A DNA stretch of 50,526 nt from Actinokineospora pegani (GTDB lineage: Bacteria > Actinomycetota > Actinomycetes > Mycobacteriales > Pseudonocardiaceae). The first letter of the stretch is position 1; each line of letters begins with the position of its first letter. Shown one piece after another: positions 37,646 to 45,595 of this stretch. The notes below the pieces were generated by a model. It made no database searches. It had not been told where the DNA came from and saw only the letters and a list, made by a program, of their open reading frames with translations. The stretch covers positions 1 through 50,526 of the forward strand of contig NZ_WHOL01000066.1 in the NCBI RefSeq assembly GCF_009745975.1. Direction: 5' to 3'. The position numbers were made by a program, and so were the translations under genes.

Positions 37646-39631
37646 GTGCCGCCGGACGACCGCTGGGACTCCCAGTCCTGGCCGACCCAGGACTGGGTCG
37701 CCGAGCCCGCCGGGGCCACCGAGCCGCCCCCGCCGCGGCGCGGTCCCCGTCTGGGCAGGCGGCTGGCCCTCATCGGCCTCGGCCTGGCGCTGGTGGGCGG
37801 CGCGGTCGTCGCCCTGCGCTCGCCGGGCCAGGACCGGGCCGAGGCCCCGGAACCGCCGAGCCGCCAGGTCTCGGTCTCGCCGTTCGCCGGTGCGGGTGTG
37901 GTCGTGCCGCGGCCGGGCGCGCGGCCGGGGGCGCCGGAGCTGGCCTCGATCGACCAGCGGGCGGACCGGGCGGTGCTGCGGTGGGAGCCGGTCGAGGGCG
38001 CGGCCGGGTACGACGTGCGGTGGGGCATCGGCACGTCGACCACCGGGCAGGCGCTGACCGCCCGGCCTGCCGCGCAGATCAACGCGATGGCCCCCGGCTC
38101 GCCCTACGCGGTGCAGGTCCGCAGCGTCGACGCCTTCGGCCAGCGCTCGGCCCCGCTCGTCGTGGTCACCACACCGGGCCAGGACGACGACCCGACGCCG
38201 TGGTCCTACCGGGACGACTTCACCTCCCGGGTGCTGCCCGACCCGGTGGGGTGGCGGCTGACCAGCGCGGGCGACTGCGGCCGGGCCACCCGGGGCGAAG
38301 GGGGCGACAGCAGGCGCGTGGTCGTCAGCGCCCGCTGCGGCCCGTCGGAGTCGGTCGCCCTGCGGGCCAGGACCCCGTTGCGCCTCAACGACTCCGGCGA
38401 GCTCGGCCGGGTCGTGGTCGAGACCGACCACCTCGGCGCGGGCGGGGCGCTGCTCGTCGACCTCGTGCCCGGCCCGGTCGACCTGCCCGCCGAGGCCCCC
38501 GGCGCGACCCCCGGGCCCGGTGCGCCGGGGCAGGCGCAGGAGGACGCGGCGCTGGCCCCCGGCGCGGTCCGGGTCAAGCTCTCCCCGTCCGCCGCGCAGG
38601 TCCTCGTCGCCCCGGGCACGCCGCGCGCGGGCGTGGCGGCGCGGACCCAGCCGATCCCGGCGCCGCTGCCGGGGGTCACCGCGCGGTGGGAGGTCGTGCT
38701 CGGCGCGGACGGGGTGCGGGTGCTGCGCGACGGGGTCGTGGTCGGCGGCGGGGAGGTCGTGCCCGCCTGGCGGGAGGCGACCGTGCTGCTCGGCTTCGCC
38801 GGCGGGCCGGACGGCCTGCACGCCGGGCTGGACCTGGTCGGCTTCGTCGGGGCCGCGACGTCGACGCCGGTGCTGGCCGTGCCGCCGGTGGTCGACGCGG
38901 GGCGGGCGGTCGCCGCCGGGGCGAGCCAGGTGGGCCTGGGTGCGGGCGTGCCGATCACCAACGCGCGGGGCGGGCAGGTCCGGGTGGTCTTGGTGCCGGA
39001 GCGGGACGCGCCCGTGGCGTACCAGGTGGAGGTGGGCGGGCAGCGGTTCCCGGCGCGGCCCGCGGTCGCCGGGCAGCCGCACGCGGTCGGGACGCGCTAC
39101 CCGGTGGTGGCTGATGTGCCCGCGGCGGCGTTGGCCATCGATGACGCGGGGCGGTTGCGGGCCGAGGTGGTCGCCGCCGCGCCGGGGGCACGGGTGCTGA
39201 GCGCATCGATCGAGCTCGTCCCGCTGCCCGGGGCGGTGTCGCCGTTGGCGGGGAGCGGGACGGACGGGCCGTTGTCGCGGAGCGCACCGCTGCCGCCGCG
39301 GCCGTCGGCGCGGTTCCTCAACGCCGAGGGCGTGGCGCTGCCCGCCGCCGAGCCGGTGCCCAGGGGCAGGCTGATCGTCGAGGTGGGCGCGGACGGCGCG
39401 GTGCCGGGCGACCTCGCCGGGCTGGCCGGGATCGAGGTGCGGCTGGACGGGGAGCTGCTCGCGGGCGTCCCCACCGCCGTTGACGGGCCGGGCACGGGCG
39501 GGACCTGGCGGATCGCGCTGCCCACCTCGGGCCTGGCGACCGGCGGGCACGCGCTGCGCGTGTCCGCGGTCAGCACGCGGGCCGACGCGCGGGTGGCTGA
39601 GACCGAGGTCGTGTTCGAGCTGGCCGAGTGA
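37646..39631 (+). CDS. Large membrane-anchored protein with a fibronectin type III-like domain
   Basis: A 661-residue protein. Cytoplasmic Pro-rich N-terminus (1-45), one membrane span (LALIGLGLALVGGAVVAL, about 47-65), then an extracellular part. A fibronectin-III-like domain lies at about 92-175 (AVLRWEPVEGAAGYDVRWG), followed by a jelly-roll-type region beginning WSYRDDFTSRVLPDPVGWRL (about 190-420), where 'ARWEVVLGADGVRVLRDGVVVG' recalls lectin/glucanase-like folds. The last 200 residues form two more beta-rich modules. No catalytic residues recognised; it may bind cell-surface glycans. The GTG has a good leaderless promoter. Lies 44 bp after tyrA. Confidence 0.83.
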   Translation: MPPDDRWDSQSWPTQDWVAEPAGATEPPPPRRGPRLGRRLALIGLGLALVGGAVVALRSPGQDRAEAPEPPSRQVSVSPFAGAGVVVPRPGARPGAPELASIDQRADRAVLRWEPVEGAAGYDVRWGIGTSTTGQALTARPAAQINAMAPGSPYAVQVRSVDAFGQRSAPLVVVTTPGQDDDPTPWSYRDDFTSRVLPDPVGWRLTSAGDCGRATRGEGGDSRRVVVSARCGPSESVALRARTPLRLNDSGELGRVVVETDHLGAGGALLVDLVPGPVDLPAEAPGATPGPGAPGQAQEDAALAPGAVRVKLSPSAAQVLVAPGTPRAGVAARTQPIPAPLPGVTARWEVVLGADGVRVLRDGVVVGGGEVVPAWREATVLLGFAGGPDGLHAGLDLVGFVGAATSTPVLAVPPVVDAGRAVAAGASQVGLGAGVPITNARGGQVRVVLVPERDAPVAYQVEVGGQRFPARPAVAGQPHAVGTRYPVVADVPAAALAIDDAGRLRAEVVAAAPGARVLSASIELVPLPGAVSPLAGSGTDGPLSRSAPLPPRPSARFLNAEGVALPAAEPVPRGRLIVEVGADGAVPGDLAGLAGIEVRLDGELLAGVPTAVDGPGTGGTWRIALPTSGLATGGHALRVSAVSTRADARVAETEVVFELAE

Positions 39632-39632
39632 G

Positions 39633-40268
39633 CTACACGCGCCTGGAGACGCCCGGGAAGTCCACCACGATCCCGTCGGCGTCCACGGCGATCTCGACCG
39701 TGGTCTCACCGCGGGTCACCGCGATGACCGCGCCCGCCTCATCGACCGAGACGGTCCGGTAGGACTGGGTGACCAGGGCGACCTCGAGCCCGGGCATGGT
39801 CACGGCGACGACCGGGATCTCCGCCTCGCCCTGGGCGCGGTGCAGCCCCAGCCTGCGGATGGGCAGCGAGGCGAAGGTGACCGCACCGGCCACGTCCACC
39901 GCCACCGCGCCCGCGAAGGCGTCCCGGTTGGAGGTGGAGCCGTGGTCGACCAGCCACATGCCGTCCTCGGTGCGGCTCAGCGAGATCTGCCGCTCCTTGT
40001 CCGCCGTGGTGGTGCGCAGCAGCAGCCTGCCCGCGGTCTCGCTCTTGTCCACCGAAGCCTCGAAGGACGCGCTGTAGGGCTCCTGGCCCGGCGCGCCCGC
40101 GGCGATGACGCGACCGGACGCGCGCAGCCGGGTGTCGCCGACCAGCAGGCGCACCGACTCGAGCGTGGTCGGCTCGACGCCCTGCCAGGTCAGCACCCTC
40201 GGAGGACGGGAGGACGGGCGGGCGCCCCCTTCCGGCAGCGCCCGCTCGACGGCGTCGGGGGAGCTCAC
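39633..40268 (-). CDS. Putative glycolipid-binding (DUF1089) protein
   Basis: A 211-residue beta-rich soluble protein. The DUF1089 pattern is seen in VLTWQGVEPTTLESVRLLVG, EDGMWLVDHGSTSN and ASLPIRRLGL, the last matching the family's 'LPIRRL' motif, followed by QSYRTVSVDEAG. The family's lipid-binding role rests on weak evidence. A Pro/Arg-rich N-terminus (about 1-24) precedes the domain. The GTG start overlaps the stop codon of the upstream 'antitoxin' gene as GTGA, so the two are coupled. It converges tail to tail with the large FN3 protein (1 bp apart). Confidence 0.82.
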   Translation of the reverse strand: MSSPDAVERALPEGGARPSSRPPRVLTWQGVEPTTLESVRLLVGDTRLRASGRVIAAGAPGQEPYSASFEASVDKSETAGRLLLRTTTADKERQISLSRTEDGMWLVDHGSTSNRDAFAGAVAVDVAGAVTFASLPIRRLGLHRAQGEAEIPVVAVTMPGLEVALVTQSYRTVSVDEAGAVIAVTRGETTVEIAVDADGIVVDFPGVSRRV

Positions 40269-40462
40269 GCGCGGTCGTCCTCGGGCTTCTTGTCCGGGAT
40301 CAGGTCCTGGATCTTGTCGACGACCTGGTCGACCTGCTGCTCGTGGCCGAACTTGCCCTTGACGAGGTCGCCCGCCTTCTCCAGGCCGTCCTCGATCTTG
40401 TCGCCGTGCTGCTCGACGAGGCCAGCGGCCTTGTTCTTGAGCTCGTTGAAGTCGATGCCCAC
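40265..40462 (-). CDS. Rv0909/MT0933-like small protein (annotated 'antitoxin')
   Basis: A 65-residue helical protein, MGIDFNELKNKAAGLVEQHG, ending in an acidic tail (IPDKKPEDDRA). It resembles the MT0933-like family, of which Rv0909 was proposed as antitoxin to the SRPBCC protein Rv0910. No toxin gene is adjacent here: the downstream neighbour is the DUF1089 protein (4-nt overlap), and the only SRPBCC gene in the window is 4.6 kb away. The GTG at 40462 follows GAGGAG by 8 nt, which excludes the longer frame. Confidence 0.8.
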   Translation of the reverse strand: MGIDFNELKNKAAGLVEQHGDKIEDGLEKAGDLVKGKFGHEQQVDQVVDKIQDLIPDKKPEDDRA

Positions 40463-40548
40463 TCTGGTGCTCCTCAGTACCCGCACGATCACAGACAGCC
40501 CAGTTCGGACCCCGACGAAGGGTAACGGACCGGCCCCGGCCAATCTAC

Positions 40549-42522
40549 CTACCGCCGCCGGCGGCGAGAAGGGTTGCGAGCCCGCCGCCGCACCCGGTTC
40601 AGCAGTCGGCGCTCGCGGCGTTCTTCCAGGTCAGGGCCGCGGAGCACGCCTTGGACGGCGGTCAGCTCGGCCACCACGCGGCGCAGCCGGTCCGCCTCCG
40701 GCAGCGGGTCGCGACGGGGCGCGCGGCCCTCCCGGACCGCGGCCGCGGCCTCCCGCACCGCGGCCGCGACCACGGCGATGTCGGCGGCCGGGACGGGTGA
40801 CCCGCCGCGCTCGATGGCCACCGCCAGCCCGGTCACCGCGTCGGTGAGGCGTTCCAGGCTGACGATCACCGGCCACCACGCCGCCGCCGTCCGCCCGGCC
40901 GCCGACGGCTCGACGATCGACTGCTGGAACGCGGTCCGCAGGTCCGACAGGTCCCGGTAGACCCCGCGCCGCAGCGCCGACCGCTCCCGCTGCGAGAGCG
41001 CCTCCTCGACGTACTCGGCGACACCGTCCAGCGCGGTGGCCAGGTCGTCGCCGACCCGGGGCCTGCGGCTGCCCGGCCAGAGCAGGTAGCCGAAGACGAG
41101 CACGATCGCGCAGCCGATGGCGGTGTCGAGCACCCGCGCGCCGACCAGGTTCCAGTCGCCCGCGTTGGCCAGGTCGAGCTGCACGATGACCAGCGGGGTG
41201 ACGAAGGTGGAGAACATCCCGTAGTTGCGCACCTGCCCGATCGGCAGCGCAGCGGCGACGAGGGCGACCAGCAGCACCAGCGCCCAGCCCGGCGGGTCCA
41301 GCGCCAGCACCCCCGCGCCGAGCAGGACCCCCACCCCCGTCCCGACGCCGCGCAGCACGGCCCGGCCGAACACCGACCCGAAGTCGGGCTTGAGCACGAT
41401 CGCGACCGTCAGCGTCACCCAGAACGAGTGCTCCAGCGGCAGCAGCAGCCCGGCGAGCACGGCCAGGCCGACGCAGAGCATCAGCCGCAGCACCAGCGCC
41501 CAGGTCGCGCGCCCGGCCACCACCCGGTCGAGCCAGGCCTGGAACCGCTCGCGGCCGGTCTGCGGCTCCTCGTCCTCGCGCTGGTCCGCCGCGCTGTCCC
41601 CGCGCCGGAACTCGACGACGCCGCTGAGGCCGCTGTGCAGCAGGGCCAGGGCCGACGAGTCCGGCGGCGGCTCGGGCGGCGCGCTGAGCGGCTCGCGGTC
41701 GCGGATGCGCTCGGCGGCGGCGCGGACGTAGTCCACGAACTCGACGGGCACCTTCTTGCGGCCGTGCACCAGCGCCACGGCGGCTTCGACGGCAGGGGTC
41801 GTCTCGGTGAGGAGGACGAACAGGCGGCGGTAAGAGCGGTCTCGGCCCGCGAGGCGTGAACGGGCATCGAGCAGCCCGTCGTAGGCGGCGTTCAGGGACG
41901 TCGTTAGCGCGCGCCGGGCATCGCGTGCGTTGGAAGTCCCAGAGGCGGCTAGGAGGCTTGCCAGATCCGCATAGACCTTCGCCACTGCCCGTCGTTCCAC
42001 CGCCGCACCGCTCACCGGCCACGCGGCCAAGGCGAGCATCAACGCGGAGACCGCGCCCACGAGGTAGCAGCCGATGGCAAGCCAGGGGTCAGCCGCCTGA
42101 CCCGTGCCCAGGGCGGAGAAGACCAGCAGTTGCAAGCCCGCCATGGAGGCGGTGCTGCCCGTGGCGGAGATCAACGCGGAGACCCCGGCCAGCAGCACGA
42201 GCACGATCGGCGAGAGCACCGGGTGGTCGCCGAGCTGCGTACCCACGAAGTAGCCGAACGCCCCCGCCAAGCCCGCCGCCGCCATCCGCCGCACGCGGAA
42301 CCGGTACGGGCCGTCGGTATCGGCGAAAGTCACGCACAACGCCCCGATGGAGACCAGCACGCCCAGCTCTATGCGGCCGACGAGCATCCCCACCGCGAGC
42401 GGGCCACCCAGCGCCAGGGCCGCGCGGACGGAGCGCTTCCACGGCAGGGGCACCGGCTTCTGGCTCAACAGCTCCCGCAGCCAGTGCGGGGCCTGGAGAT
42501 CCGGTGCCGGTGCTGTGCTCAC
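40549..42522 (-). CDS. FUSC-family membrane transporter
   Basis: A 657-residue protein with two repeats of about six membrane spans (residues ~30-165 and ~345-485), each followed by a cytoplasmic helical domain, as in the FUSC/aromatic-acid exporter family. The second repeat has LEHSFWVTLTVAIVLKPDFGSVFGRAVLRG, the family's most conserved segment. Likely exports aromatic acids or other amphiphiles. The GTG at 42522 was chosen over a TTG 21 nt upstream, which lies in a hairpin stem; TACGGT ends 6 nt before the GTG (possibly leaderless). Codon use in about 41,880-42,010 is less GC-biased than in the rest. Confidence 0.88.
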   Translation of the reverse strand: MSTAPAPDLQAPHWLRELLSQKPVPLPWKRSVRAALALGGPLAVGMLVGRIELGVLVSIGALCVTFADTDGPYRFRVRRMAAAGLAGAFGYFVGTQLGDHPVLSPIVLVLLAGVSALISATGSTASMAGLQLLVFSALGTGQAADPWLAIGCYLVGAVSALMLALAAWPVSGAAVERRAVAKVYADLASLLAASGTSNARDARRALTTSLNAAYDGLLDARSRLAGRDRSYRRLFVLLTETTPAVEAAVALVHGRKKVPVEFVDYVRAAAERIRDREPLSAPPEPPPDSSALALLHSGLSGVVEFRRGDSAADQREDEEPQTGRERFQAWLDRVVAGRATWALVLRLMLCVGLAVLAGLLLPLEHSFWVTLTVAIVLKPDFGSVFGRAVLRGVGTGVGVLLGAGVLALDPPGWALVLLVALVAAALPIGQVRNYGMFSTFVTPLVIVQLDLANAGDWNLVGARVLDTAIGCAIVLVFGYLLWPGSRRPRVGDDLATALDGVAEYVEEALSQRERSALRRGVYRDLSDLRTAFQQSIVEPSAAGRTAAAWWPVIVSLERLTDAVTGLAVAIERGGSPVPAADIAVVAAAVREAAAAVREGRAPRRDPLPEADRLRRVVAELTAVQGVLRGPDLEERRERRLLNRVRRRARNPSRRRRR

Positions 42523-42529
42523 CGGGGGA

Positions 42530-42540
42530 CCGTAATACGG
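42530..42540 (-). promoter_or_regulatory. Palindrome at the FUSC gene promoter
   Basis: CCGTAATACGG is a perfect 5-1-5 palindrome that overlaps the proposed -10 of the FUSC gene. It may be an operator; it is short, so chance occurrence is possible. Confidence 0.35.
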
Positions 42541-42584
42541 CAAGAGGCCCCCAACCCGGCGTGCACCAGGTCGAGGGCCTCTTG
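42541..42584 (-). terminator. Terminator of the thioester-domain protein gene
   Basis: CAAGAGGCCC (42541-42550) pairs perfectly with GGGCCTCTTG (42575-42584), 24-nt loop. It begins 10 nt after the stop codon on the minus strand. Confidence 0.7.
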
Positions 42585-42594
42585 CGCTAGCGCT

Positions 42595-43767
42595 TTATGC
42601 GTTGTTGCGGCGGCGCTGGTAGTACAGCGCGCCAGCGCCCGCGCCGACCAGGACGACGCCCAGCACCACCGGGATGGCGATGGAGGCGCCGGTGTCGGCC
42701 AGCTCGGGGGCGTTGCCCGCCTGCGGGGCCGGGGCCGAGGTCGCCTCGCCCGGGGCCGACGAGGCCGGGGTGTCGCCCCAGGCGATCTTGGCCTTGGCGG
42801 TCAGCGGGGTGGTCGCCGAGTCGGCGACGATCAGCGACTGCACCGGGTTCTTGGCGTAGTTCTCACCGACGAACAGGCGGCCGGTCTCCACGGCCGGGGA
42901 GTCGGCGGTGAAGCTCAGCTCGGCGGCGCCGGGCTCGGCGTCGGCCGGGACCTGGACGTGGAACTCGGTGCCGTCGACGACCTCGGTGTCCTCGGCGGAC
43001 AGCGACCTGCCCTCGCTGGTGACGACCTCGAAGCCCTCGGGCAGGTCGCTCTCGACGCCGGTGACGACGCCGTTCGTGGCGACCTTGAACGGGCCGATCT
43101 TGCTGCCGGGGGCGCCGTTGGCGTTGTCCGGGGTGACCTTCAGATCGCCCTTGAGCTGCTCGTCGATGCCGACGTTCGCCGAACCGGTGAGGTAGTCGTA
43201 GAGCGCGATGACGTCCGGGGCGTCCTCCGCCCGCTCCTTGACCGCGATCAGGTCATCGCGGTTGATGTCGACACCGTCGCTGAAGTGCCAGACGGCCGCC
43301 TGGGTGGCCGTGACGGCCTCCACCTCTTCGAGGCCGCCGGAGCCCCACTCGATCGGCAGCTTGTTGAGCTCCTCGAGGGACTTCGCCGGGTAGCCGTGGT
43401 GCAGCGCCCAGTTGATCTTGTCGCGGTTCTTGTTGAACGGGGAGGCGGCGTTGGGGAACTTGGCCCAGTCGCTCTCGACCATGGTGGTGTCCGCGGAGGC
43501 GTTGACCTTGATCTCGACGCAGTACACCGACAGCTTCTCGCCGCTGTCAAGGAACAGGTCCATCGACTTGGTCAGGATCGGCTTCTTCCAACCCACCAGG
43601 TTGATCTCGTAGCCGTCGGTACCCGCGAGGTTGCCCGGGGCGCCGTTGCGCTCCCTGAGCTTGCCCGTGGCCGTGTCCGCCATCGCCGGAAGCGCCGCCA
43701 CAGAGGCCGCGACGGCCGCGACGGCCAGCGCGGCGCCCATGCGCGCGAAGTTCAACCGCTTGCCCAT
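42595..43767 (-). CDS. Thioester-domain (TQXA) surface adhesin-like protein with LADTG sorting signal
   Basis: A 390-residue secreted protein. Signal peptide about 1-30 (AALPAMA-D). A thioester domain follows: Cys83 in KLSVYCVEIK and Gln156 in TATQAAVWHFSDG are the pair that cross-links in such domains (TQXA motif), giving a reactive internal thioester for covalent binding to host or environmental amines. A second beta-rich domain spans about 215-325. A Pro/Ala/Ser linker ends in LADTG (356-360), a hydrophobic span and YYQRRRNNA, a LAXTG signal for a class E sortase. AAGGAG lies 6 nt before the ATG. No sortase gene lies in the window. Confidence 0.9.
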   Translation of the reverse strand: MGKRLNFARMGAALAVAAVAASVAALPAMADTATGKLRERNGAPGNLAGTDGYEINLVGWKKPILTKSMDLFLDSGEKLSVYCVEIKVNASADTTMVESDWAKFPNAASPFNKNRDKINWALHHGYPAKSLEELNKLPIEWGSGGLEEVEAVTATQAAVWHFSDGVDINRDDLIAVKERAEDAPDVIALYDYLTGSANVGIDEQLKGDLKVTPDNANGAPGSKIGPFKVATNGVVTGVESDLPEGFEVVTSEGRSLSAEDTEVVDGTEFHVQVPADAEPGAAELSFTADSPAVETGRLFVGENYAKNPVQSLIVADSATTPLTAKAKIAWGDTPASSAPGEATSAPAPQAGNAPELADTGASIAIPVVLGVVLVGAGAGALYYQRRRNNA

Positions 43768-43989
43768 CTCATTCTCCTTGTGCGAGCCATCCCCCGACGC
43801 CGCGCGAGCATCACCCCGTCCGGGATTGCCTCCGCAGGCTGGCGGGCTCGGACTCTAGTCAGCGGCGAAACCTAGGTTGAGGGCGGGTTCAGTTTCACCC
43901 CGTGAAAGGGGACAATTCGCGCTGGGACCATGGGGCGCAGTCACCTGAAACACCTGGACGGCCAGCACCGACCGGCTATCGTCAGCCGG

Positions 43990-45051
43990 GTGACCGGGTG
44001 GCATGGCGACCAGCAGCCGAGCGGGTGGAACCCGCAGAACCAACCTGACCCGTACCAGGGCGGCGGTTACCAGCCCGCCCCGGGTCAGGGTGGGTACCAA
44101 CCGGGCGGCTACGACCAGACCCAGGCCTACCCGGGACAGGGTGGTTACGACCAGACCCAGGCCTACCCCGGGCCGGGTTACGACCAGACCCAGGCTTATC
44201 CGGCGACGGGCGCCTTCCCCGCGCAGGACCAGGGCGGTTACTACCCGGCCGGTGGCGGCTTCGGCGGCCCGCCGCCGCCGAAGCCGTCCAAGACACCCGC
44301 GATCTTGGGCATCCTGGCGATCGTCGTCATCGTCGCCACGGTGGTCACGCTGGTGCTGGTGAACCGGTCGAACCCCAACGAGGTCGCCGCCCCGGAGAGC
44401 AGCAGCGAGGCCCCGCCGCCCAGCAGCAGGTCGACCACCTCGCGCAGCGCCCCGCCGAGCCGCTCGACGACCGCCGCCCCGTCCACCGAGCCCGCGGACG
44501 GACAGACCATCACCAACGAGAACGCCGGGCTGACCTACCAGGTCCCCGAATCGTGGAAGCCCTCGGGCGCCGACGCGACCGCCAAGGTCTTGGAGGTGAC
44601 CTTCGCCGGGATCGCGGAGGCCGCGCCCTACGACTGCGGCGGCACGGGGTACACGCGCGGGTTCGCGATGAGCGCCGCGGTGCAGGACCCGGACAAGGGC
44701 AAGCTCGACCTCGAGGACACCGCCCGCGCGTTCACCGACGCCATGGCGGGCACCTTCTACCCGAAGGGCGCGATCGGCGGCGAGCCCGCGGTGCGCGACG
44801 GCACTGTCGGCGGCAAGACCGCGATCATCTTCACCGCCACGGTGGAGACCACGCCGACGAACCCCGACTGCGAGGCGTCCAAGGGCGAGTTCCAGGTGCT
44901 GGCCATCGACCTGGACAACGCCACCGACGCCACCCCGCCGGGCGTGGCGCTGCTGGTGCTGTGCCGCGACGTGGAAGGCGGCCCGGCCGACCCCGCCCCG
45001 GTCTCCGCCGCCGATCTGGAAACGGTGATGTCGACGGTGGCGATCAATTAG
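43990..45051 (+). CDS. Pro/Gly/Tyr-rich single-span membrane protein
   Basis: A 353-residue protein. The cytoplasmic N-terminus (1-100) is low complexity and holds three YDQTQAYP repeats (residues 41-71). One membrane span lies at about 103-124 (ILGILAIVVIVATVVTLVLV), then a Ser/Thr/Pro stalk (130-170) and an extracellular domain (175-353) with AGLTYQVPESWKPSG and Cys residues in YDCGGTGY, NPDCEAS and LVLCRDV. The layout resembles septal or serine/threonine-kinase-associated actinobacterial proteins; function unknown. The GTG at 43990 has TATCGT 7 nt upstream and no ribosome site (leaderless candidate). Its TAG stop overlaps the opposite TAA. Confidence 0.8.
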   Translation: MTGWHGDQQPSGWNPQNQPDPYQGGGYQPAPGQGGYQPGGYDQTQAYPGQGGYDQTQAYPGPGYDQTQAYPATGAFPAQDQGGYYPAGGGFGGPPPPKPSKTPAILGILAIVVIVATVVTLVLVNRSNPNEVAAPESSSEAPPPSSRSTTSRSAPPSRSTTAAPSTEPADGQTITNENAGLTYQVPESWKPSGADATAKVLEVTFAGIAEAAPYDCGGTGYTRGFAMSAAVQDPDKGKLDLEDTARAFTDAMAGTFYPKGAIGGEPAVRDGTVGGKTAIIFTATVETTPTNPDCEASKGEFQVLAIDLDNATDATPPGVALLVLCRDVEGGPADPAPVSAADLETVMSTVAIN

Positions 45052-45500
45052 CGCTCGGCCGCGCGGATGGCGCGGCGGGTCAGGTCCTTGATCAGCAGGC
45101 GGACCCCCGCGCGGATGATCGGTCCGCTGAACGGGATGCGCTGACCGAAGGTGCACCGCCAGACCAGGTCGGTGCCGCCGCCGTCGCGCGGGAGCAACCG
45201 GACCTCGCCCTGGTAGTCCTTCACGGGCAGTCGCGTGCGCAACGCGTAGACGTGCCTGCGGTCCTGCTCGTAGACAACGGTCTCTTCGCGCAGCAGGAAC
45301 GGCTTCATGCCCAGCGCTCGGATCGCCCCGACCCCCGCGGGCAACATCTCGCCCTCGCGGTCCCACCTCGACGTGGCGATCAGCGGACCGGCCCACGTCG
45401 ACCACCGCGTGGCATCGGTGACCAGCTCGAACAGCGTCGCGGCGGCCGCGCTGCTGCTGGCGCTGACCTCGACGGCGAAGCTGTGTTCGCGCTCGACCAT
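45048..45500 (-). CDS. SRPBCC family protein
   Basis: A 150-residue START/Bet v1-like protein: VEVSASSSAAAATLFELVTD, ATRWSTWAGPLIATSRWDREGEM and the C-terminal amphipathic helix (IRAGVRLLIKDLTRRAIRAA). Such proteins bind hydrophobic ligands; one branch (Rv0910) is a toxin paired with a Rv0909-like antitoxin, and others are polyketide cyclases. The context gives no hint of a polyketide cluster. The ATG at 45500 has GGAGG 5 nt upstream, so the longer frame is rejected. The stop overlaps that of the convergent gene (TTAG, 45048-45051). It is divergent from the DUF885 gene. Confidence 0.88.
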   Translation of the reverse strand: MVEREHSFAVEVSASSSAAAATLFELVTDATRWSTWAGPLIATSRWDREGEMLPAGVGAIRALGMKPFLLREETVVYEQDRRHVYALRTRLPVKDYQGEVRLLPRDGGGTDLVWRCTFGQRIPFSGPIIRAGVRLLIKDLTRRAIRAAER

Positions 45501-45595
45501 GGGGACCTCCCGACCTGGCTGTGGACAGACCGATCCTGCCACCGACGATCTCCCGTAACCTCGAGGCACAGATCACAGGACCACCTGGGGGACCG

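Noticed and set aside
36557-39709. A 1050-codon minus-strand open frame opposite tyrA and the FN3-like protein gene
   Set aside because: Composition is Arg/Pro/His-rich with no recognisable motif, and the plus-strand genes are clear. It is an antisense artefact of high GC.
40265-40462. A complete toxin-antitoxin module
   Set aside because: Only the antitoxin-like member is present; the coupled neighbour is a DUF1089 protein, not a toxin.
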